Source: Breznakiella homolactica (GTDB taxonomy: Bacteria; Spirochaetota; Spirochaetia; Treponematales; Breznakiellaceae). Taken from it: a DNA stretch of 64,000 nucleotides. Below, one piece after another: positions 18,258 through 27,407 of the stretch (position 1 is its first letter; each line of letters starts with the position of its first letter). Position numbers and translations under genes: made by a program. The notes under the pieces were generated by a model. It worked only from the letters and a program-made list of their open reading frames with translations, was not told where the DNA came from and did not search any database. Location: NCBI RefSeq assembly GCF_016616095.2, contig NZ_CP067089.2:3906001-3970000 (forward strand). The letters run 5' to 3'.

Positions 18258-19514
18258 TTATTCCTTGGGAGATTCCTCTGAGTCGATCGCCGAGAGCGGA
18301 ATGATGACTGATATCTCAAAACCCAGGCCATGGTTCCGTATGCGGACGGTGCCGCTGACCTGGCGGATGTAATCTTCTATAGAAGCAATCCCGATTCCCC
18401 GTTCTATGGGGAGCTCCGCTCCCTTGCCGTTATCGGTGATTTTCATGCTGATATCCGTGTCCGTACGCCAGCACTGGATATTGATGGCCGTGGAATTCCC
18501 GTGTTTAACCGCGTTGGTCAGGGCTTCCTGTATAAACGAAATAAAAAAAGAATCCAGCTTGGGAGACAGGGTTTTGGGCCAGTTTCCGTAATCGATGGTG
18601 ACCGAAGTCCCCGTGGCCTTCTGGAAAGACCGGCCGGTATCGTGGATTTCGTTCTGCAGGCTCAGCCGGGACGGGCCGTTATCCCGGATATTCCGCAGAA
18701 TATGGCGAATTTCGTTGACACCCCGTTCGGAACAGTCCCTGGCGTCCATGATTATTCCCGCGGCTTTATCCGTATCCTTATACAGGATGGCCGAAGCCGC
18801 CTGGAGCATCATGATAACATTGGTAAACACGTATCCCGCGGTATCGTGTATTTCCTTGCTGATCCGCCGCCGCTCCTCCATGGTTGAATCGTTCTCCAGC
18901 CGGAACATCTTGGAGGTGATGGACTGGTTCATCTTTTCTAGCTGCTGGTTGACGGCTTCGAGGCTTTCCGCGGTGGTATTGAGCTTCTGCGTTTTGACCC
19001 GGAGTACGCTGATCGTGATGATCAGGGCTGTGACGGGAACGTAAAACAGCAGTATCAGGATTGAAAGGGGGTATTCCCGCTCCTGTACGGATACCAGGAT
19101 CGCGGTGGACGCCTGGGTGGCGTAGCTGAAAAAAATACTCCCCGGTATACCCAGGACCAGGACCGCGGCAATGCTGGCCGGGGGTTTGAGAATAAGGGCA
19201 ATCTCCATGAGTATACCCGGAATCCACAGGAACTCCATAAACAGGATGTGGGGTTCAAAATAGGCGTACAGGAGAACCGCGAAATACTCCAGCACCGCCA
19301 GGCTTAACAGGGTATACATGCTCCTGAAGAGGGGAATATACAGGACCAGGCCCATAAACAGGAACACCAGATACCAGAAATTGTGTAAAAAAAAGGGAGA
19401 AATCAAGGCGTCGTGCATATAACCCAGCAATACCAGGGTTATGATAAAACAGAGTACCTTGTACAGCAGGACCAGCTTGAGAAGTTTCTCCTGGGTAGTA
19501 TTACTGGTTCTCAA
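18258..19514 (-). CDS. NarX/LiaS-type sensor histidine kinase
   Basis: A 418-residue membrane kinase of the HisKA_3 group. About six membrane segments occupy the first ~180 residues, followed by a coiled coil, the phosphoacceptor motif 'RRRISKEIHDTAGYVF' and a HATPase_c domain ('FISFIQEALTNAVKHG', 'DNGKGAELP', 'GIGIASIEDYI'). No ATG is available. TTG 19514 with aaaagg upstream is preferred; TTG 19532 is also possible. Either start lies inside the end of the response-regulator gene, so the two are translationally coupled. It is divergent from the tandem binding-protein operon, which it may control. Confidence 0.88.
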   Translation of the reverse strand: MRTSNTTQEKLLKLVLLYKVLCFIITLVLLGYMHDALISPFFLHNFWYLVFLFMGLVLYIPLFRSMYTLLSLAVLEYFAVLLYAYFEPHILFMEFLWIPGILMEIALILKPPASIAAVLVLGIPGSIFFSYATQASTAILVSVQEREYPLSILILLFYVPVTALIITISVLRVKTQKLNTTAESLEAVNQQLEKMNQSITSKMFRLENDSTMEERRRISKEIHDTAGYVFTNVIMMLQAASAILYKDTDKAAGIIMDARDCSERGVNEIRHILRNIRDNGPSRLSLQNEIHDTGRSFQKATGTSVTIDYGNWPKTLSPKLDSFFISFIQEALTNAVKHGNSTAINIQCWRTDTDISMKITDNGKGAELPIERGIGIASIEDYIRQVSGTVRIRNHGLGFEISVIIPLSAIDSEESPKE

Positions 19515-20199
19515 GCTTGACCTTTTGGGCAATGGAAATTACCTGGAGTCTGTCCTTTGAGCCTACTTTGGCGTATATGGAACTGATGTAATTGCGGACC
19601 GTGGGTTTGGATATAAAAAGGGTTTCGGCAATTTTGCTGTTGTTGTACCCCTTTGCCACCAGTTTCAGGATATCCTTCTCCCGTTTGCCCAGCTTGTTGA
19701 CGATTTCCTGGTATTCTTTATCGCTTTCATCGCCGGGAGTGTCGGAATCCATCCGGCGGGTCAGTTTTGTCAGAATATCCTGGGAAAAAAGCACCGCCCC
19801 CCGGGATATGGCCCGGATTGAGGCGATAAGGTCCTCGGGATGGATGTTTTTGAGAATATATCCGTATGCCCCGTAGTTGAGGGCATCCTGCACATAGGTA
19901 TCGTCGAGAAACGTAGTGAGCATCACGATTCTTATGTCCGGATACATCTGGTGGATGGTTTTTGTTGCCTCCACGCCGTCGAGCCGGGGCATGCGGACAT
20001 CCATGAGAATCAGGTTCGGATCGGTGCCTTCTATCATCTCGATGGCTTCCTGGCCGTCCCGGGCAACACCCACCACCTGGATATCATCCGCCAGGGTTTC
20101 CAGCATGAGCTTAAGATTCTCGGAAAAAAGCAGCTGGTCGTCGGCCAGCAGGATCCGGATCTTTGATGCGGCAGTATTGTTGTTTTCTGTCTTATTCAT
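19501..20199 (-). CDS. NarL/LuxR-family response regulator
   Basis: A 232-residue regulator. The receiver has Asp67 in 'LILMDVRMPRLDG' and a C-terminal LuxR-type helix-turn-helix (~165-225, 'LVAKGYNNSKIAETLFISKPTVRNY'). The gene comes first and its kinase second, overlapping by 14 bp. The start codon faces the binding-protein gene at 20389 across ~190 bp holding a CRP-like palindrome. Confidence 0.93.
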   Translation of the reverse strand: MNKTENNNTAASKIRILLADDQLLFSENLKLMLETLADDIQVVGVARDGQEAIEMIEGTDPNLILMDVRMPRLDGVEATKTIHQMYPDIRIVMLTTFLDDTYVQDALNYGAYGYILKNIHPEDLIASIRAISRGAVLFSQDILTKLTRRMDSDTPGDESDKEYQEIVNKLGKREKDILKLVAKGYNNSKIAETLFISKPTVRNYISSIYAKVGSKDRLQVISIAQKVKLENQ

Positions 20200-20281
20200 C
20201 GAAATAAACTTTCCTTACTAATACAAGAGTATATTGTAAATTAATAAAATAATTAATATAGTATTGCCCATAATGCGATTT

Positions 20282-20295
20282 GTGACAATTGTCAC
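20282..20295. promoter_or_regulatory. CRP-like palindrome upstream of first binding-protein gene
   Basis: gtgacaattgtcac is a perfect 14-bp palindrome. In context 'TGTGA-CAATTG-TCACC' matches the CRP/FNR-family pattern TGTGA-N6-TCACA at nine of ten positions. It lies ~95 bp upstream of the start codon at 20389 and ~85 bp from the divergent response-regulator start. Confidence 0.65.
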
Positions 20296-20388
20296 CTGAC
20301 AAAATAGTAAAAAGTGTGAATTTGATATTATTGGAGGTCTATAATCCAATGATTGAATAATTCCCGCTCCACACCAAAAGGGGGATCC

Positions 20389-21639
20389 ATGAGAAAAGGA
20401 ATCGCGCTGCTGTTGGCGGCTATGCTGCCGGGAATACTTTTCGCTGGGGGGAAGAAGGAAATGGATGATAGTGTAACGACCATTCAGCTATGGCACCGGT
20501 ATTCCGGAAGAAATGAGGCATCACTTAATCAAATTATAACCTTATTCGAGGCTCAAAATCCTGATATAAAAGTGGAAGTCACCCCAACGCCGGGTGAATT
20601 TATGGAACTGCTTCAGAAAATGATCGCCGATATTGCCGCAGGAAATCCGGCTCCTGATCTATTTATTGGCGGATATAATCTTCTTGAATATATCTACTCA
20701 GAGATGGAACCCACTCGAATTAATGATCTTGCTCCAAACCGGACTGCATATAGGAATTTTACTGAAAAATTTTTACCTGGTATGTTAAAGCTTGGGGAAA
20801 TAAATAGAGAACAAATTAGTATTCCCTTTGGATTAACCAATTTTGTGATGTATTATAATGAAGATCTTTTTAAAGCGGCAGGCCTTACTGAGGCAGATGT
20901 TCCGAAAACTTGGGACGATGTCATTCGGGTTGGTCGGATAATCAAAGAACAAACTGGAAAGTATGCGATAGCCCTCTGGAAGGGAACTGCTTCATTTGAT
21001 ATCTGCCTTATTAACTCGAATGGTGGAAAAATGCTGACAGATGATAAAACTCAGGTTGCTTTCAATAACCCGGAAACAATTGAAGCAATACGGTTTTGGC
21101 AATCGTTAAATCAATTAGGTCTCGAACAAATGAGTACTACCGATGAGGATATGACCAATTTTATTGCTGGTGAAGTAGCAATGTATGTTGAAGTATGCTC
21201 AATGCTTGCGTCCTTAACGCGGTCATCCAATTTTAACCTAAAAGTTGCGGAAGTTCCTGCATTTGGAAATAAAAGAAAAGCGCTGCCAGCACAGGGTGGA
21301 ACTATAATGAGTTTCACTAAAGATCGCACTAAATACGATGCCGTCTGGCGCTTTATCAATTTTGCTACTGATCCTGAAGCAATGGAAATTCGGACTGGGA
21401 CCGGAGCTCTTTGTACAACTAATGCGGATGTACCCATTGTACCAGGGCAGGAGCCAGCCTACGCTCAAATGCAATACATGATCCCCATGCTGAACTGGCC
21501 CGGCGGTGCCGCCGGCCTGGAAATTGACCGAATGTACCTCAACAAGCGGACCGAAATTATCCGCAGTAATGTTGACGTCGCCGCCGCCTTACGGCAGCTC
21601 GAGGACGACTGCAACCGGCTTCTGGCGGATAACCGGTAG
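20389..21639 (+). CDS. ABC solute-binding protein, tandem copy 1
   Basis: A 416-residue family-1 solute-binding protein. The start is ATG 20389, with aaaaggggg upstream. The signal peptide ends 'ILFAGGKKE', with no lipobox Cys. It is closely related along its whole length to the proteins at 21917 and 23278 (shared 'IQLWHRYSGR', 'AGNPxPDLFIGGY', 'MYYNEDLFKAAGLT', 'LEIDRMYLNKRTEIIR'). The middle (about 20500-21480) is clearly more AT-rich than the two ends and than copy 3, which suggests either divergent origin with gene conversion at the ends or acquisition from an AT-richer relative. It is followed by a terminator. Confidence 0.93.
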   Translation: MRKGIALLLAAMLPGILFAGGKKEMDDSVTTIQLWHRYSGRNEASLNQIITLFEAQNPDIKVEVTPTPGEFMELLQKMIADIAAGNPAPDLFIGGYNLLEYIYSEMEPTRINDLAPNRTAYRNFTEKFLPGMLKLGEINREQISIPFGLTNFVMYYNEDLFKAAGLTEADVPKTWDDVIRVGRIIKEQTGKYAIALWKGTASFDICLINSNGGKMLTDDKTQVAFNNPETIEAIRFWQSLNQLGLEQMSTTDEDMTNFIAGEVAMYVEVCSMLASLTRSSNFNLKVAEVPAFGNKRKALPAQGGTIMSFTKDRTKYDAVWRFINFATDPEAMEIRTGTGALCTTNADVPIVPGQEPAYAQMQYMIPMLNWPGGAAGLEIDRMYLNKRTEIIRSNVDVAAALRQLEDDCNRLLADNR

Positions 21640-21687
21640 TCCAAACACTGCTTCGCCGGAAGGCGGGATTGGTTTGGTTTTATACAG

Positions 21688-21729
21688 CGCTGCGGGAAAA
21701 ACACCACCCGCGGCGTTGTTTATTTTTTT
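21688..21729 (+). terminator. Rho-independent terminator after binding protein 1
   Basis: A 9-bp stem, cgctgcggg (21688-21696) and cccgcggcg (21707-21715, one G-T pair), is followed by a T-rich tail (21716-21729). It separates copy 1 from copy 2, so each may be transcribed separately. Confidence 0.8.
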
Positions 21730-21794
21730 CGGTTTCTTTCAAAATAGTCTAATATGGTAAATTGGTTGTATTATACTAATATATGTGTTAGTTT

Positions 21795-21808
21795 GTTACA
21801 TATGTCAC
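21795..21808. promoter_or_regulatory. CRP-like palindrome upstream of second binding-protein gene
   Basis: gttacatatgtcac is a palindrome with one mismatched pair. In context 'TGTTA-CATATG-TCACG' matches the CRP/FNR pattern imperfectly. It sits ~109 bp upstream of the start at 21917, nearly the same offset as the site before copy 1, and both sites have 'cgatttgtga' nearby. Confidence 0.55.
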
Positions 21809-21916
21809 GCCGATTTGTGATAAAAGAAAAGTCACTGTTAATTGCTGCGGAAAACGGTCTTATGGTACAGTCACTGAATTAATTGCGGTGCTGTCCAGTC
21901 ATTTTATGGAGGAAAA

Positions 21917-23158
21917 ATGAAGAAGGTTCTTGTATTGCTGCTTGTACTGCTCCCCGTAATACTTTTTGCAGGAGGGAAGAAAGAAATGGACGATACTGTG
22001 ACGACAATCCAGCTATGGCACCGGTATTCGGGGCGCACAGAACAGGCAATAAACACTGTTATTGCTTCTTTTGAAGAGCAAAACCCCAATATAAAAATCG
22101 AAGTTACCGCAAAACCCGGTGAATATATCGAATTACTTCATAATTTGATCGCCGACATCGCCGCCGGAAACCCTCCCCCGGATTTATTCATCGGAGGGTA
22201 TGAATTGATGAATTATATTTATTCTGAAATTCACCCCACAGTTCTTAAAGACCTCGCTCCAAACCGGCGGGAATATAACAATTTTGCAAATAAATTTCTG
22301 CCTGAGATTTTAAGAATTGGAGAAATCAACGGCGACCAGATCAGTATCCCCATGCGGCTTACTAATTATGTTCTATATTATAATGAAGATCTTTTCAGCG
22401 CAGCGGGGTTAACCAATGCCGATGTTCCCAGAACCTGGGATGACGTTATCCGGGTTGGACAAATTATTAAAGACCGAACCGGGAAGTACGCTATTGCTTT
22501 GTGGAAAGGTACGGCAAACACTGATGTAGGACTTATTTATTCCAATGGCGGGCAAATGGTTTCCCGTGACAGAAAGAGCGTTTCTTTCAGTAATCCTCAA
22601 ATGGTTGAAGCGGTGAGTATGTGGCAGCGTCTTAATCAATTGGGTCTTGAACCGGTCAGTACTCCCGATGAGGATATGGTTAATTTTATGGCCGGAGAAG
22701 TGGCTATGTATATTGAAACCTGCGCTATGCTTGCGACTTTGGATCGATCTTCAGATTTTTCCTTGGGAGTCGCGGAATTTCCCGCGTTCGGCAGCAAAAG
22801 AAAGGCATTGCCGGCTGGCGGCGGCGCTATTTTAAGCTTTACCAAGGACAGACAGAAATACAACGCAGTCTGGCGGGCCATCGATTTTTTTGCCGGCCAG
22901 GAAGCAATGGAAATTATTACACAAACCGGCGGCCTCTGTTCAACAAAAGCTGTGGTTCCTATTACTCCAAAACAGGAACCGGCCTACGCCCAATTGCAGT
23001 ACATGATTCCTCCGCTTAGCTGGCCGGGCGGGGCAAAGGGTCTCGAAATTGACCGTATGTATATCAACAAACGGACCGAGATTATCCGCAGCAGCATGGA
23101 TGTGGCCGCGGCCCTGAGACAGCTCGAGGCCGACTGCAACCGGCTGCTTTCCGAATAA
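21917..23158 (+). CDS. ABC solute-binding protein, tandem copy 2
   Basis: A 413-residue paralogue of copies 1 and 3. The signal peptide is 'LLPVILFAGGKKE', again without Cys. ATG 21917 is preceded by ggagg. The ligand-binding segments differ in detail from the neighbours (for example 'SIPMRLTNYVLYYNEDLF' versus 'SIPFGLTNFVMYYNEDLF'), which fits separate but related sugars. A terminator lies both before and after the gene. Confidence 0.93.
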   Translation: MKKVLVLLLVLLPVILFAGGKKEMDDTVTTIQLWHRYSGRTEQAINTVIASFEEQNPNIKIEVTAKPGEYIELLHNLIADIAAGNPPPDLFIGGYELMNYIYSEIHPTVLKDLAPNRREYNNFANKFLPEILRIGEINGDQISIPMRLTNYVLYYNEDLFSAAGLTNADVPRTWDDVIRVGQIIKDRTGKYAIALWKGTANTDVGLIYSNGGQMVSRDRKSVSFSNPQMVEAVSMWQRLNQLGLEPVSTPDEDMVNFMAGEVAMYIETCAMLATLDRSSDFSLGVAEFPAFGSKRKALPAGGGAILSFTKDRQKYNAVWRAIDFFAGQEAMEIITQTGGLCSTKAVVPITPKQEPAYAQLQYMIPPLSWPGGAKGLEIDRMYINKRTEIIRSSMDVAAALRQLEADCNRLLSE

Positions 23159-23190
23159 TAGGAATTTCGCGGTTGCTGCTGCGGGCAGTG

Positions 23191-23225
23191 GTCCCCCGGT
23201 CTTTGTGGGGCCGGGGGATCTTTTT
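23191..23225 (+). terminator. Terminator-like hairpin after binding protein 2
   Basis: gtcccccgg (23191-23199) pairs with ccgggggat (23211-23219) and is followed by a five-base T-run (23221-23225). The moderate T-run could allow read-through into copy 3 and the permeases. Confidence 0.7.
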
Positions 23226-23277
23226 ACACTCCGCCGGTGGTGGATTAATTGCACTCTTTAGAGAAATAGGAGTAATA

Positions 23278-24534
23278 ATGAGGAGCTGGGTGCCATTGGT
23301 ATTTGCCGTACTGCTTCCGGGGCTTTTATTCGCCGGAGGCGGCAAAGAGGGTGAAAACCCTGTGGCGATACAATTGTGGCACCGGTATTCGGGCGTTAAT
23401 GAAAGCACGATCCGTGAAGTGGTCAGTGTCTTTGAGAAACGGAATCCCGATGTAAAGGTCGATATCGTCAGCCGGCCCGGCGAGTATATCGATCTGTTCC
23501 AGAAGATGTTCGCCGAGATTGCCGCGGGCAACCCGCCGCCGGACCTGTTTATCGGCGGCTATGAACTGATGGACTACATCTATTCCGACTTGAATCCTAC
23601 CATGATCAGCGACCTGGCGCCCAATCCCGGAGCATACCAGGCGTTCGCGGATAAATATCTTCCAGGAATGCTGGATCTCGGACAGGTCCGGGGCGATCAG
23701 ATGGGAGTCCCCCTGGGAATTAGCAGCTTTGTCATGTATTACAACGAGGATATTTTCAAAGCCGCGGGACTGACCGACCAGGATGTCCCGAAAACCTGGG
23801 ATGATGTAATCCGGGTCGGGAAAATCATCAAGGATCGGACCGGTAAATACGCGATTGCGATCTGGAAAGGGACCGTCACGTCCGACATGGCCCTGGTCTT
23901 TTCCAACGGCGGACAGATGCTTTCCGATGACGGAACCCGGGTGGCGTTCAGCAACCGGGAAATGGTGGACGCCTTAAGCGTATGGCAGACCATTAACCGG
24001 CTCGGGCTTGAACCGGTGGGTACCACCGATGAGGATATGGCAAATTTTATCGCCGGGGATGTGGCCATGTTCGTTGAAGTAAGTTCCCTCATGGGGTACA
24101 TCGCGGATTCTGTGGACTTCAACCTCAAGGTCGCGGAATTTCCTTCCTTTGGTTCAAAACGGAAAGCCATTGCCGTGGGCGGCGGCCTGATTATGAGTTT
24201 TACCAAGGATCAGGCAAAATACAACGCAGCGTGGCGGTTTCTTGATTTTCTGACCGGCCCCGAAGCAATGACAATAATGAGCCGGACCGGACGGCTGTGT
24301 CCCACCACGGCGGAAGTCCCCATTTTTCCGGGGCAGGAGGTTGCCTACGCCCAGCTTGAATTTTCCGTTTCCCGTCCAAGCTGGCCCGGCGGTGTGCTGG
24401 GGCTGGAGATTGACCGGCTGTATCTCGCCAAACGGACGGAAATTATCCGCGGTACCATGGATGTGGCCGCCGCGCTGGAGCAGCTGGAACGGAACTGCAA
24501 CAGGCTGCTGACGTACCAGACGGTATTCCAGTGA
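23278..24534 (+). CDS. ABC solute-binding protein, tandem copy 3
   Basis: A 418-residue paralogue of copies 1 and 2. The start is ATG 23278 with ataggag upstream; longer in-frame versions reach into the terminator and are rejected. The signal peptide ends 'GLLFAGGGKEGE'. It is GC-rich throughout, unlike copy 1. It lies 74 bp before the permease pair with no intervening terminator, so it is the copy most directly co-transcribed with the channel. Confidence 0.93.
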   Translation: MRSWVPLVFAVLLPGLLFAGGGKEGENPVAIQLWHRYSGVNESTIREVVSVFEKRNPDVKVDIVSRPGEYIDLFQKMFAEIAAGNPPPDLFIGGYELMDYIYSDLNPTMISDLAPNPGAYQAFADKYLPGMLDLGQVRGDQMGVPLGISSFVMYYNEDIFKAAGLTDQDVPKTWDDVIRVGKIIKDRTGKYAIAIWKGTVTSDMALVFSNGGQMLSDDGTRVAFSNREMVDALSVWQTINRLGLEPVGTTDEDMANFIAGDVAMFVEVSSLMGYIADSVDFNLKVAEFPSFGSKRKAIAVGGGLIMSFTKDQAKYNAAWRFLDFLTGPEAMTIMSRTGRLCPTTAEVPIFPGQEVAYAQLEFSVSRPSWPGGVLGLEIDRLYLAKRTEIIRGTMDVAAALEQLERNCNRLLTYQTVFQ

Positions 24535-24608
24535 GACCATCCGGTAAAATGCTTATCTTTTTGGATTTTTTTTGATATAGTAAATTAGATATTTAATAAG
24601 GAATTAAT

Positions 24609-25529
24609 ATGGTTCTACTTTCCCCTGGAAAATCCTCCCGCGGATTTATCAGGAAACATAAATCTACGATCGCGTTCTTTTTATATGTAGCTCCCGCATT
24701 AATTCTGTTTTTCATGTTCAAAATCTGGCCGATTATTTACAGCTTTGTCCTTGGGTTTTTTGACTGGAATTTCGTCCGTTCCATGAAGTGGGTGGGCATG
24801 AAAAACTACGCCGGCATGTTTTTCCGGGAAGAATTCCAGACCGCGCTGAAGAATACTTTTATCTATATTCTGGGGCTGATTCCCAGTTTTATGGTCCTGC
24901 CCCTTCTTTTCGGGGTTATGCTTACCGGGGTAAAGTCAAAACGGTTCGAAAATGTCTACAAGGCCCTGCTTTTTATTCCCACGATTCTGGCTCTATCAAT
25001 TATCTGCTTTGTATGGATGTGGATGTTCAACCCGAATTTCGGGCTGCTGAATAAGATACTCAATATCTTCGGCCACCGGGGTTATTCATGGCTCAGCGAC
25101 CGCCGGACAGCCCTGTTTTCGGTGATCCTCGTTTCGGGCTGGAAATATATGGGCTCCCATCTGATCCTGTTTTACGCGGGGCTTTTGGGGATTTCCCGGG
25201 AGTACATCGAAGCCGCCATTATCGACGGCGCGTCGAGCTGGCAGCTTTTCTGGCGGATCAAATGGCCCCTGCTCAAGCCAACCACGGTGTATATCTTTAT
25301 TACTTCGGTTATTTTTGCCGCGGAGCGGGCTTTTACGCCGATCAATATCCTTACCAAAGGCGGACCAGGAAACGCGTCCACCAACCTTTCATTTGCCATT
25401 TACCGGTTCGGTTTCCAGTATTTCAACATAGGCCTTGCCAGCGCTACCGCCATGTTTACTTCGATCTTTTTCCTGATCATAACCCGTGTCATGATACGGA
25501 CCCTGGACGGATACGGATATGAAGCGTAA
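24609..25529 (+). CDS. ABC transporter permease (UgpA/MalF-type)
   Basis: A 306-residue permease with six membrane segments and an EAA loop at about 'YIEAAIIDGASSWQLFWRIKWP' (~residues 198-219). It begins with aaggaa before ATG 24609. It overlaps the next permease by 11 bp. It probably serves all three binding proteins upstream (inference). No ATPase gene is present. Confidence 0.93.
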   Translation: MVLLSPGKSSRGFIRKHKSTIAFFLYVAPALILFFMFKIWPIIYSFVLGFFDWNFVRSMKWVGMKNYAGMFFREEFQTALKNTFIYILGLIPSFMVLPLLFGVMLTGVKSKRFENVYKALLFIPTILALSIICFVWMWMFNPNFGLLNKILNIFGHRGYSWLSDRRTALFSVILVSGWKYMGSHLILFYAGLLGISREYIEAAIIDGASSWQLFWRIKWPLLKPTTVYIFITSVIFAAERAFTPINILTKGGPGNASTNLSFAIYRFGFQYFNIGLASATAMFTSIFFLIITRVMIRTLDGYGYEA

Positions 25530-26352
25530 CAGTTATCTGCGGACCAACCCCATCCTCCATGTGGTTTTTATTGTTATCGTTGTGGTCAATATTTTTCCGC
25601 TTTTCTGGATGGTGTCGTCGGCGTTCAAGCACCCCAACGAGCTTTTTACCCCTGATATCCGGCTTATTCCCCATAATCCGACCCTGGAAAATTTCAAAGT
25701 GGCCCTGTTTGAATACAACTTTTTCCGGTGGCTCTGGAACAGTGTCGTCACGACCTTGGGTATTTCCGTGGGGCAGATGGTGGTCTGCCTTCTGGCCGCT
25801 TTTGCGCTGTGTTATTATAAAACACCCTTTAACGCGGCGGTCTTTTATATCCTCATCGCGACCATAGTCGTTCCGTTCCAGGTGACCATGATCCCGAATT
25901 ACATCCTCATAAGCAAAATGAGGCTGCTCAATACCACCGCAGCGGTTATTATTCCGAATCTGGCGGTGGCTTCGACTTTTTTCTTTCTCCGGCAGCACAT
26001 CAAAACTATTCCCACGGATTTTTACGAAGTCGCCCTCATGGAAGGGGCAAAATCGCCCTGGATTCTGCGGAATGTAGCTATTCCGCTCTGCAAAGGGTCC
26101 ATATCAGCTATGTTCATTTTGTGCGTCATCGACGGCTGGAATATGTATTTCTGGCCTTTGCTGGTCCTTTCGAAACCCGAAACCCGGACCATTACCATCG
26201 GTCTGCAGCAGTTCCTTGATTTTGAAGTCGGGAACCGGTGGGGGCCTTTTATGGCAACCGCGTCCCTGGCGTCGCTGCCGATAATTGTCCTGTATCTCTT
26301 TATCCAGCGCAGGATTATCGAAGCCTTTGTGAGTTCCGGGATAAAGGGTTAA
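25519..26352 (+). CDS. ABC transporter permease (UgpE/MalG-type)
   Basis: A 277-residue permease and partner of the preceding one, with six membrane segments. The EAA loop is 'FYEVALMEGAKSPWILRNVAIP' (~residues 169-190). The start overlaps the previous gene by 11 bp, implying translational coupling. With 24609 it completes a CUT1-type channel that lacks a local ATPase. Confidence 0.93.
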   Translation: MKRNSYLRTNPILHVVFIVIVVVNIFPLFWMVSSAFKHPNELFTPDIRLIPHNPTLENFKVALFEYNFFRWLWNSVVTTLGISVGQMVVCLLAAFALCYYKTPFNAAVFYILIATIVVPFQVTMIPNYILISKMRLLNTTAAVIIPNLAVASTFFFLRQHIKTIPTDFYEVALMEGAKSPWILRNVAIPLCKGSISAMFILCVIDGWNMYFWPLLVLSKPETRTITIGLQQFLDFEVGNRWGPFMATASLASLPIIVLYLFIQRRIIEAFVSSGIKG

Positions 26353-26722
26353 GCCGCCGCTCCCGAGCAGTAAAGCCGTTTAAAAAACACCTCCATACCA
26401 TTATACCCGACCATTATACCCGGATTGGTTCCTCATGCCGGGACTCTGCGCTTTGAACCGGCAGCTTAGCCGGAAAATAGGCACTAATAAATCTCTTTTG
26501 GCTAAGAAATAAAAATTTAAATAAATAATTGAAAGAAATATGATATACTAAATCGAAGTGATATAGTTAATATATAAAAAAATCCGACAAAAGAAAGTAA
26601 AAAACCCCAATAAGAGAGGCCGCGTTGCTGAGAACCGCGCGTACGGACTCGGTCTGTATCAGTATTATCCCCTCACCGGGGCGGCGGGCGGAGCGGGGCG
26701 GAGAGAAACGAGAAGGCGGGGA
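26353..26722 (+). promoter_or_regulatory. Intergenic region with candidate extended -10 promoter
   Basis: No gene is supportable in these 370 bases. The AT-rich centre holds TGaTATACT (26541-26549), an extended -10 element, oriented toward the toxin locus. No convincing -35 was found. The last 100 bases switch abruptly to the G-rich composition of the following genes. Confidence 0.4.
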
Positions 26723-27406
26723 ATGATGGCGAAGGAACGGGTCGGAGTGAACGCGGCGGCAGTGGTGAGCGGAGCCGGGCTGGCAGTAGTGATAGGACTG
26801 CTGGTGAGCATGTTCTTTTTTTTGGAGAGAGAACATTCATTCATTGAAGAGAGAATAGATGTTCTAGAGGGATTGGTAGTTCAAGCGGTGGAAGACGAAG
26901 TGAGCCGGGCGACCGGGGAGTACCTGCGTGCGATCGGGGATCTTGAAGCGTCGCTCGCCGAGGTGATCACTCTGTCGGGGAGCGCGGGGACGGCAGCGAC
27001 GGCCGGCCGGATAGCGAGCACGAACACGCGGCTTGAGCGGCTTGAGGGAGTGTACGCGGATTTGCTTGCGGAGCAGAAGAAGAAGACGGTGGAGAGTCTG
27101 TACAGTGACCGGGATCTCGCGGGGCGGTATGGGGAGGGGCTCAGGTTGCTGGAGCAGGGGAAGTACAGCCAGGCGTACGGGGTATTTTCGCTGGTATCGG
27201 GGGAGCAGCCTGAAAACATGGACGCGCGGTTTTATATGTATTACGCGCTGTTTGAGCGGAACCGGCATGACCGTGAGCAGTACAAGAAGATCCGTGAGGG
27301 GCTGACGCTGCTGCAGCGGAACGGGTACACGCGGGAAGAGATCGGCGCGGTGCTTGATTTCATGGCGGCGGAGGAGCTGGGGAAGCTTGCCGGGGAGGCG
27401 CGCTGA
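26723..27406 (+). CDS. Membrane-anchored coiled-coil/TPR-like protein
   Basis: A 227-residue protein of unrecognised family. It has one N-terminal membrane segment (~10-32, 'VVSGAGLAVVIGLLVSMFFF'), a coiled-coil region (~35-110) and a TPR-like helical pair ('EGLRLLEQGKYSQAYGVF' with 'PENMDARFYMYYALFERN', ~135-180). It is therefore probably anchored in the inner membrane with most of the chain in the periplasm. It heads a run of four exported-protein genes leading directly into the giant Rhs gene, in the same G-rich codon style, which suggests a role in Rhs assembly or display. The start could be either of two adjacent ATGs. Confidence 0.7.
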   Translation: MMAKERVGVNAAAVVSGAGLAVVIGLLVSMFFFLEREHSFIEERIDVLEGLVVQAVEDEVSRATGEYLRAIGDLEASLAEVITLSGSAGTAATAGRIASTNTRLERLEGVYADLLAEQKKKTVESLYSDRDLAGRYGEGLRLLEQGKYSQAYGVFSLVSGEQPENMDARFYMYYALFERNRHDREQYKKIREGLTLLQRNGYTREEIGAVLDFMAAEELGKLAGEAR

Positions 27407-27407
27407 G

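Noticed and set aside
26353..26722. tRNA or small RNA gene in the gap before the toxin locus
   Set aside because: No cloverleaf or stable conserved fold was found; only an AT-rich promoter-like centre and a composition switch.
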